Assembly: GCA_028290405.1 (NCBI GenBank)
Contig: JAQGJX010000091.1
Location: forward strand, 1 to 46,385
DNA from: Hyphomicrobiales bacterium
GTDB taxonomy: Bacteria > Pseudomonadota > Alphaproteobacteria > Rhizobiales > Beijerinckiaceae
Direction: 5' to 3'
Length of the DNA: 46,385 nucleotides
Each line of letters starts with the position of its first letter. The stretch's first letter is position 1. The notes beneath the pieces were generated by a model. It was not told the origin of the DNA, searched no databases, and was given only the letters and a program-made list of their open reading frames with translations. Positions 40,506 to 46,385 of the stretch are shown here, in pieces. The translations under genes were made by a program, and so were the position numbers.

Positions 40506-43500
40506 ATGGATTCTCGGTCAGACGGCGCTTCGGGTGAGTGGAATTTCTGGGTCGACCGCGGCGGCACCTTCACGGACGTGATCGCGCGGCGCCCGGACGG
40601 TTCGCTCTCCTCCCGCAAGCTGCTGTCCGAGAACCCGCAGGCCTACGCCGACGCCGCCATCCAGGGCGTGCGCGACCACATGGGCCTTGCGGCGGGGCAG
40701 AAGATCCCGTCCGCGCGGATCGCGGCCATCAAGATGGGCACCACCGTCGCCACCAACGCGCTGCTGGAGCGCAAGGGCGAGCGCACGGTGCTGGTCGCCA
40801 CGCGCGGCTTCGCGGATGCGCTGCGCATCGGCTACCAGACCCGGCCGGATATTTTCGCGCTCGACATCCACAAGCCCGAGCAGCTCTACTCGGACGTCGT
40901 GGAGATCGCCGAGCGGGTGCGCGCCGACGGCGCCGTCGAACTGGCGCCCGACCTCGACGCGGCGCGGCGCGACCTGGCCCGCGCCCATGCGGCGGGAATC
41001 GACGCCTGCGCCATCGTCTTCATGCACGCCTACCGCTATCCCGCGCACGAGCAGGCCGTGGCGCAGATCGCCCGCGAGGTCGGCTTCCGGCAGGTGTCCG
41101 TCTCCCATGAGGTGAGCCCCCTCATGAAGCTCGTCGGGCGCGGCGACACGACGGTGGCGGACGCTTATCTCTCCCCCGTGCTGCGCCGCTACGTGGACCG
41201 CATCGCGGCGGAGTTCGACGAGGGCGGCTCGCGGGCCAAGCTGATGTTCATGATGTCCTCCGGCGGGCTCACGGACGCTGGCCTGTTCCAGGGACGCGAC
41301 GCCATTCTGTCGGGCCCGGCGGGCGGCGTGGTCGGCTGCGTCGAGACCGCGAAGCTCGCGGGCTTCTCGCGCGTCATCGGCTTCGACATGGGCGGCACGT
41401 CCACGGACGTATCGCACTACCAGGGCGAGTTCGAGCGCACGCTGGAGACGGAAGTCGCGGGCGTGCGCATCCGCGCGCCCATGATGCTCATCCACACGGT
41501 GGCGGCCGGCGGCGGGTCGATCCTGCACGCCGACTCGGGCCGCTTCGTGGTGGGGCCGGATTCGGCCGGCGCCGATCCGGGCCCGCGCAGCTACCGGCGC
41601 GGCGGCCCGCTCACGGTGACGGACGCCAACGTGATGGCCGGCAAGCTCAACCCGGCTTTCTTCCCGAAGATCTTCGGCCCCGGCCGCGACCAGCCGCTGG
41701 ACGTGGACGCCGTCCGTCAGGCGTTCGCGCAGCTCGCGGCCGATTCAGGGGACGCGCGCCCGCCCGAACAGGTCGCGGAAGGCTTCATCCGCATCGCCGT
41801 CGAGAACATGGCGAACGCCATCAAGAAAATCTCCGTCGAGCGCGGCTACGACATCACGCAATATACGCTGCAGTGCTTCGGCGGCGCGGGCGGCCAGCAC
41901 GCCTGCCTCGTGGCTGACGCGCTCGGCATGCGCACGGTGCTCATCCATCCGCTGTCGGGCCTGCTGTCGGCCTATGGCATGGGACTGGCGGACACCCGCG
42001 CGGTGCGCCAGCGCACGGTGGAAGCGCCGCTCGACGAGGAGGGCGTGCGCGCCGCTGCCGCCATCGTCGACGCCCTGGGGGCCGACGCCCTGCGCGAACT
42101 GGCCCATCAGGCGTCCGACGACGGCGCCCGCACGCTGCTGCGCCGCGCGCACATCCGCTATGCGGGCACCGACACCGCGCTGGTGGTGGATTTCGACGCG
42201 CCCGCGCAGATGCGCGCTGCCTTCGAGTCCGCGCACCGCAAGCGCTTCGGCTTCGCCGACGAAGGCCGCGCGCTGGTGGTGGAGGCCGTCTCGGTCGAAG
42301 CGATCGCGCCCGGGCAGGGCATCGACGAACCGGACCTGCCGGTGGTGGACGCGACCCCCGAGCCCTCCAGCCGCACGCGCTTCTTCTCCGAAGGCGCGTG
42401 GCAGGACGCGGGCGTGTTCCAGCGCGGCGAACTGGCGCCCGGCGCCCGCCTGCATGGTCCCGCGATCCTCATCGAGGCGCACCAGACCATCGTGATCGAG
42501 CCGGGCTGGATGGCGGAGATCACCGCCAAGAACCACGTGGTGCTGCGCCGCCAGACGGCCGCCCGCGTGCTCGCCGTGGGCGCCGAGGTCGAGCCGGTGA
42601 TGCTGGAGATTTTCAACAATCTCTTCATGTCCATCGCCGAGCAGATGGGCCTTGTGCTGCAGAACACCGCAAGCTCCGTGAACATCAAGGAGCGGCTCGA
42701 CTTCTCCTGCGCGATCTTCGACCGCAACGCGAGCCTCGTGGCCAACGCGCCGCACATCCCGGTGCATCTGGGCTCCATGGACAAGTCCGTGGAGAGCGTC
42801 ATCCGCGCCCACGGCGGCAAGATGCGCCCCGGCGACGTGTTCGCCATCAACGCGCCTTACAATGGCGGCACCCATCTGCCCGACATCACGGTCGTCACGC
42901 CGGTGTTCGACGCGGCGGGCGCCGACATCCTGTTCTTCGTCGCCTCGCGCGGCCACCACGCGGACATCGGCGGCATCGCGCCCGGCTCCATGTCGCCGCG
43001 CGCCACGCACATCGACGAAGAGGGCGTCTACATCGACGGCTTCAAGCTGGTGGAGGAGGGGCGTTTCCGCGAGGCGGAGACCGTCGCGCTCCTGACCGGC
43101 GCGCGCTACCCCGTGCGCAACCTCGCCCAGAACCTCGGCGACCTGCGCGCGCAGATCGCCGCCAACACCCGCGGCGCCTCCGAATTGCTGCGCATGGTTG
43201 CGGCATACGGGGTCGAAATCGTGCACGCCTACATGGGCCACGTGCAGGACAACGCCGCCGAGAGCGTCGCGCGGGTGATCGCTGGGCTCGATGATTGCGC
43301 CTTCAGCTACGAGATGGACCAGGGCTGCGTCGTCAAGGTCGCCATCGCGATCGACAAGGCGCGCCGTCTCGCCACGGTGGACTTCACCGGCACCTCGCCC
43401 CAGCGGGCGGACAATTTCAACGCCCCCGAGCCTGTGACGCAGGCGGCGGTGCTGTACGTGTTCCGCACGCTGGTGAAGGAGCGCATTCCGCTGAACGCGG

Positions 43501-44126
43501 GCTGCCTGCGCAACATCCGCATCGTCGTCCCGCCGCTCTCCATGCTGTCGCCGCGCTATCCGGCGGCGGTGGTGGCGGGCAACGTGGAGGTGAGCCAGGC
43601 CGTGACGGATTGCCTGTACGGCGCGCTGGGCGTGCTGGCGGGCGCGCAGGGCACCATGAACAACCTGACCTTCGGTGACGGGACGTACCAGTATTACGAG
43701 ACGATCTGCTCCGGCGCGCCCGCCGGGAACGGGTTCGATGGCGCCGACGCCGTCCATACCCATATGACCAATTCGCGTCTGACCGATCCGGAAGTGCTGG
43801 AGTTCCGTTATCCGGTGGTGCTGGAGGATTTCCACATCCGCAAGGGATCGGGCGGGCGTGGGCGCTGGCATGGAGGCGACGGGGTGTCGCGCACCATCCG
43901 CTTTCTGCAGCGCATGGAATGCGCCTTGCTTTCCGGTCACCGTCGCATCCCGCCCTTCGGCCTGCATGGCGGGGAGCCGGGCGAGCTGGGAGAAAACTCC
44001 GTGCGCAGGCTGGACGGACGCATTGAACGACTCGGCGGCAGCGATCAGACGGTGATCGAAGCGGGCGAAGCCATTATCGTGAAGACACCGACGAGCGGCG
44101 GCTACGGCCCCGCTGGAGACAGATGA
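40506..44126 (+). CDS. 5-oxoprolinase-like ATP-dependent hydrolase (fused HyuA-HyuB)
   Basis: 1206-residue fusion of the hydantoinase A (about 1-690) and hydantoinase B (about 700-1206) halves, the single-chain layout of 5-oxoprolinase. The A half has [14 protein letters not shown] near 13-26, [24 protein letters not shown] and [12 protein letters not shown] near 290-302, all ATP-binding motifs of the acetate-kinase-like fold. The B half has [24 protein letters not shown] and [17 protein letters not shown]-dependent opening of a lactam ring (5-oxoproline, hydantoin) or carboxylation as in acetophenone carboxylase are the family options. The start at 40506 gives [11 protein letters not shown] about 12 residues in, as in 5-oxoprolinases; ATG at 40443 is in frame upstream. 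Overlaps the next gene in ATGA. Confidence 0.92.
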   Translation: MDSRSDGASGEWNFWVDRGGTFTDVIARRPDGSLSSRKLLSENPQAYADAAIQGVRDHMGLAAGQKIPSARIAAIKMGTTVATNALLERKGERTVLVATRGFADALRIGYQTRPDIFALDIHKPEQLYSDVVEIAERVRADGAVELAPDLDAARRDLARAHAAGIDACAIVFMHAYRYPAHEQAVAQIAREVGFRQVSVSHEVSPLMKLVGRGDTTVADAYLSPVLRRYVDRIAAEFDEGGSRAKLMFMMSSGGLTDAGLFQGRDAILSGPAGGVVGCVETAKLAGFSRVIGFDMGGTSTDVSHYQGEFERTLETEVAGVRIRAPMMLIHTVAAGGGSILHADSGRFVVGPDSAGADPGPRSYRRGGPLTVTDANVMAGKLNPAFFPKIFGPGRDQPLDVDAVRQAFAQLAADSGDARPPEQVAEGFIRIAVENMANAIKKISVERGYDITQYTLQCFGGAGGQHACLVADALGMRTVLIHPLSGLLSAYGMGLADTRAVRQRTVEAPLDEEGVRAAAAIVDALGADALRELAHQASDDGARTLLRRAHIRYAGTDTALVVDFDAPAQMRAAFESAHRKRFGFADEGRALVVEAVSVEAIAPGQGIDEPDLPVVDATPEPSSRTRFFSEGAWQDAGVFQRGELAPGARLHGPAILIEAHQTIVIEPGWMAEITAKNHVVLRRQTAARVLAVGAEVEPVMLEIFNNLFMSIAEQMGLVLQNTASSVNIKERLDFSCAIFDRNASLVANAPHIPVHLGSMDKSVESVIRAHGGKMRPGDVFAINAPYNGGTHLPDITVVTPVFDAAGADILFFVASRGHHADIGGIAPGSMSPRATHIDEEGVYIDGFKLVEEGRFREAETVALLTGARYPVRNLAQNLGDLRAQIAANTRGASELLRMVAAYGVEIVHAYMGHVQDNAAESVARVIAGLDDCAFSYEMDQGCVVKVAIAIDKARRLATVDFTGTSPQRADNFNAPEPVTQAAVLYVFRTLVKERIPLNAGCLRNIRIVVPPLSMLSPRYPAAVVAGNVEVSQAVTDCLYGALGVLAGAQGTMNNLTFGDGTYQYYETICSGAPAGNGFDGADAVHTHMTNSRLTDPEVLEFRYPVVLEDFHIRKGSGGRGRWHGGDGVSRTIRFLQRMECALLSGHRRIPPFGLHGGEPGELGENSVRRLDGRIERLGGSDQTVIEAGEAIIVKTPTSGGYGPAGDR

Positions 44127-45814
44127 TGCATCTTGAAACGGACGTTCTGGTGATCGGCGCAGGCGGGGCGGGCATGTACGCCGCCCTGGAAGCCGCGCGC
44201 GCTGGCGCCTCGACCCTGCTGGTCGACCGCAGCCTCATCGGCCGCGGCGGCGCCACGGTGATGGCGCAGATGACGGTCGCGGCCGCGCTCGGCGAAGAGT
44301 GCCCGGACCATTGGGAAAACCACTTCGCTGACACGCTGGCGGCCGGGCGCGGCCTGTGCGACGAGCGGCTCGCCGCCTTGCTGTGCGAGGACGGCCCCGC
44401 GCGCATCCGCGAAATGGACGCATGGAAAGTCGGCTGGGCCCGCACGGGCGACCACATCACCCAGATCCATGCGCCCGGCCATGACCGTCCGCGCTGCGTC
44501 TACGTGGACGTGCTCTCCACCGGCCCAGCCGTGTCGCGCACGCTGCGCACGCAACTGATCCATGCGAGCGAGATCCGCCGGGTCGGCGATCTCGCGATCG
44601 TCGATATCGTGGTGCGGGACGGACGCGCCTGCGGCGCAGTGGCGGTGCATCTGCCCACCGGGCAGGCGGTCACCATCGCGGCGAAATCCGTGGTCATCGC
44701 CACCGGCGGGCTGACGCGGCTCTACCGGCGCAACAGCGCGTCGTCCAACATGGGCGGCGACGGCTATGCGCTGGCGCTGCGCGCGGGCGCCGAGCTGGTG
44801 GACATGGAGTTCGTGCAGTTCTTCCCCATCGGGCACCTGGCGCCGCGCCTTGTCGGCATGGACCCCATCATGTGGGACCCCTTCCGCTACAAGCTGGGCG
44901 GAAAGCTGCTGAACGCCAACATGGAGGAGTTCGAGGAGAACTACGCCACGGCGGACGGGCGCAGCGACGGGGCCTATGTGCTGACGCGCGACCGCGCCAC
45001 CTACGCCATCTACAAGGAAGTCGAGGCCGGGCGCGGCTCGCCTGCGGGCGGCGCCTATCTCAGCTTCATGCACCTGCCGCCGGAGGACATCCGCCGCGCC
45101 TTCGGGCCCGTGGTGGACCGGCTGGAGGCCAACGGCATCGACCTCGCCAAGCACCCCGTGGAGGTGGCGCCCATCGCCCATTACCACATGGGCGGCGTGC
45201 GCGTGGACGAGACGATGCGCACCCGCGTGCCGGGTCTCTATGCGTGCGGCGAAGCGGTGGGCGGCGCCAACGGGGCGAACCGCCTGTCGGGCAACGCGAT
45301 CACCGAGGCGTTCGTGTTCGGCGCCCGGGCGGGCGGCGTCGCGGCGCTGGACGCGCTGGGCGAGGCCTCGCACTGGAGCCCGGACTCGGCGGCGCCCGCG
45401 CTCGACATGCTGCGCGCGACCGGCAAGCGCGACGCGCCGAACTTCGCCGCCATGGTGGTGGACCTGCAGGCGCTGATGGCCGACAAGGTCGGGCCGTTCC
45501 GCACGCAGGAGAAGATGGCCGAGGCGCTTGCGGCGATCGACGCCATGACGCGCGACATCGGCGACGCGCCGCCCTCGTCGGGCGAAAGCTTCGATCCGCT
45601 GCTGCTCGACTGGCTGGACCTGCGCAACATGCTTCAGGTCGCGCGCAGCGTGGTGGTCCCCGCGCTCGCCCGCAAGGAAAGCCGGGGCGCGCACCAGCGC
45701 GAGGATTATCCCGGCCTCGAGGAAGAGTGGACGCTGAACCAGGTCATGTCGCTCAACGCGGGCGACATCGCCCTGACGCGCAGCGCACCCGTGAAAATAA
45801 AGGCGCACGCATGA
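44123..45814 (+). CDS. FAD-dependent dehydrogenase, fumarate reductase/succinate dehydrogenase flavoprotein family
   Basis: 563-residue flavoprotein. FAD-binding [21 protein letters not shown] at the N-terminus; capping-domain residues RGGATVMAQ near 42-50; [11 protein letters not shown] near 352-362, the site that binds a dicarboxylate in fumarate reductases; and [20 protein letters not shown] near 380-400, closing the FAD site. Its helical C-terminal domain follows. It overlaps the oxoprolinase by 4 bases and the Fe-S gene by 4 bases, so the three are one translational unit. No membrane anchor subunit genes are seen. Likely oxidises or reduces the ring-opened product, with the Fe-S protein as partner. 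Confidence 0.92.
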   Translation: MMHLETDVLVIGAGGAGMYAALEAARAGASTLLVDRSLIGRGGATVMAQMTVAAALGEECPDHWENHFADTLAAGRGLCDERLAALLCEDGPARIREMDAWKVGWARTGDHITQIHAPGHDRPRCVYVDVLSTGPAVSRTLRTQLIHASEIRRVGDLAIVDIVVRDGRACGAVAVHLPTGQAVTIAAKSVVIATGGLTRLYRRNSASSNMGGDGYALALRAGAELVDMEFVQFFPIGHLAPRLVGMDPIMWDPFRYKLGGKLLNANMEEFEENYATADGRSDGAYVLTRDRATYAIYKEVEAGRGSPAGGAYLSFMHLPPEDIRRAFGPVVDRLEANGIDLAKHPVEVAPIAHYHMGGVRVDETMRTRVPGLYACGEAVGGANGANRLSGNAITEAFVFGARAGGVAALDALGEASHWSPDSAAPALDMLRATGKRDAPNFAAMVVDLQALMADKVGPFRTQEKMAEALAAIDAMTRDIGDAPPSSGESFDPLLLDWLDLRNMLQVARSVVVPALARKESRGAHQREDYPGLEEEWTLNQVMSLNAGDIALTRSAPVKIKAHA

Positions 45815-46146
45815 AGGCCACACTCCAGATCAAGCGCGGCGCGCAGGGCGAGCCGCAGCATGTCGAGACGTTCGACGTGCCTTTCGAGCCGGGGCAGTCG
45901 ATCCTCGACGGCCTGCGCGCGGTGCGCCGCGACACCGATCCCACGCTTGCGTTCCGCTTCGCGTGCATCAACGCCAACGCCTGCAAGGAATGCATGATGC
46001 TGATCGACGGCAAGGTCGATTACGCCTGCACCGTGCGCCTCAAGGAAGGGGTCACCACGCTCGCGCCCTTGCCGAAAAAAACGCTGGTGCGCGATCTCGT
46101 GACGGAAATCGCCCCGCCCGACGAGCGCCTCCACGGCAAGTCCTAG
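45811..46146 (+). CDS. short 2Fe-2S ferredoxin-domain protein (SdhB N-terminal-like)
   Basis: 111-residue protein corresponding only to the N-terminal plant-ferredoxin-like domain of succinate dehydrogenase/fumarate reductase iron-sulfur subunits; the C-terminal 4Fe-4S/3Fe-4S domain is missing. Cysteines 52, 58, 61 and 73 are in FACINANACKECMM and DYACTV, giving C-x5-C-x2-C-x11-C. SdhB proteins normally have x4 between the first two. The end is a clean stop with a conserved-looking APPDERLHGKS tail, so truncation seems natural. The ATG overlaps the flavoprotein stop (ATGA), marking it as electron partner of the flavoprotein. Confidence 0.87.
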   Translation: MKATLQIKRGAQGEPQHVETFDVPFEPGQSILDGLRAVRRDTDPTLAFRFACINANACKECMMLIDGKVDYACTVRLKEGVTTLAPLPKKTLVRDLVTEIAPPDERLHGKS

Positions 46147-46150
46147 GACC

Positions 46151-46385
46151 TTGGGCATCGCAGACACAGGCCCGCCGCAGGGCTTTCGCAGCTACGCGCC
46201 CGGCATCGTCCTGGCGCTGGCGCTGGCGATCGCTGCAAGCCTGCTGGAGCCTCTCGTTGCGCGGCTCGCGCCAGTGCCCGCGCTCGTCATCGCGCTGGTG
46301 GCGGGCATCTGGCTGCACCCATTCGCCGCGCGTCCGCTGTTTGCGAGCGGCCTTCGTTTCTGCGTGTCCAAGGTCCTGCGCATCG
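46151..46385 (+). CDS. YeiH family (UPF0324) membrane protein, N-terminal part (cut by window edge)
   Basis: A TTG at 46151 with TAGGACC upstream opens a frame that runs off the window after 78 codons. The fragment has a short polar start, then two hydrophobic helices (APGIVLALALAIAASLLEPLV and VPALVIALVAGIWLH) and GLRFCVSKVLRI, closely matching the start of YeiH/UPF0324 proteins (putative sulfate exporters). It begins 5 bases after the Fe-S gene stop, so it belongs to the same operon. The identification rests on the first quarter of the protein only. Confidence 0.6.
   Translation, partial: MGIADTGPPQGFRSYAPGIVLALALAIAASLLEPLVARLAPVPALVIALVAGIWLHPFAARPLFASGLRFCVSKVLRI

Noticed and set aside
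41745-43967. 740-codon open frame antisense to the oxoprolinase gene
   Set aside because: It mirrors the codon positions of a clear gene; high-GC third positions keep the antisense frame open. Translation is Arg/His/Ala-rich with no recognisable domain.
1-46385. CRISPR arrays, tRNA genes, insertion sequences, phage integrases
   Set aside because: No regularly spaced repeats, no cloverleaf-like tRNA segment recognised, and no transposase or integrase motifs in any plausible gene.

Overview
The window is high-GC chromosomal DNA, densely packed with metabolic genes. Strong Shine-Dalgarno sites, frequent GTG/TTG starts and ATGA/GTGA overlaps are common throughout. The gene set combines several solute-receptor transporter families (TRAP, tripartite tricarboxylate/Bug, NitT/TauT-type ABC) with many small catabolic enzymes. 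With an alphaproteobacterial-looking exodeoxyribonuclease III and a CelD/FemAB-type acetyltransferase, this suggests a soil or environmental alphaproteobacterium, probably Hyphomicrobiales. The lineage is an inference from style, not a search. I see no tRNA, rRNA, CRISPR array, insertion sequence or phage gene.

Layout. (1) 1-4828: a VOC protein and a cut alpha/beta hydrolase on the minus strand, divergent from a gamma-resorcylate decarboxylase with all its known active-site residues and a second alpha/beta hydrolase; then TRAP permeases on the minus strand. (2) 5013-13520: a long plus-strand run of TRAP receptor, two tandem E1 alpha/beta pairs of thiamine-diphosphate dehydrogenases (no E2 or E3), a luciferase-like (LLM) flavoprotein, an orphan Bug receptor and a second LLM flavoprotein. 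(3) 13574-15942: a GluR0-like receptor channel, exodeoxyribonuclease III and a small hydrophilic protein. (4) 16021-19540: a complete tripartite transporter (receptor, TctB, TctA) led by a VOC gene. (5) 19738-26289: NTF2-like protein, alpha/beta hydrolase, cupin, orphan Bug receptor, a Tat-exported amidohydrolase, an ABM-like protein, a RidA-like protein and a cytosine-deaminase-like amidohydrolase. (6) 26355-36421: a six-gene operon (ABC transporter, Rieske oxygenase, FAD oxidase, creatininase-like hydrolase) divergent from a CocE-type hydrolase and a second FAD oxidase, followed by a second creatininase-like gene. (7) 36679-40287: cupin, cysteine hydrolase, 2-hydroxyacid dehydrogenase and the acetyltransferase. 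(8) 40506-46385: a fused 5-oxoprolinase/HyuA-HyuB protein translationally coupled to a fumarate-reductase-like flavoprotein and a 111-residue 2Fe-2S protein, then the start of a YeiH-type membrane protein.

How it may work together. Each block pairs a periplasmic receptor or transporter with hydrolases, decarboxylases and oxidoreductases. I read the window as a catabolic island for scavenged organic acids, aromatics or lactam/amide heterocycles. The only substrate I can name with confidence is 2,6-dihydroxybenzoate (gamma-resorcylate) or a close analogue for the decarboxylase. The best candidates for undescribed systems are the duplicated FAD-oxidase/creatininase modules around the Rieske operon, the oxoprolinase-flavoprotein-mini-ferredoxin operon, and the diverged second E1 pair.
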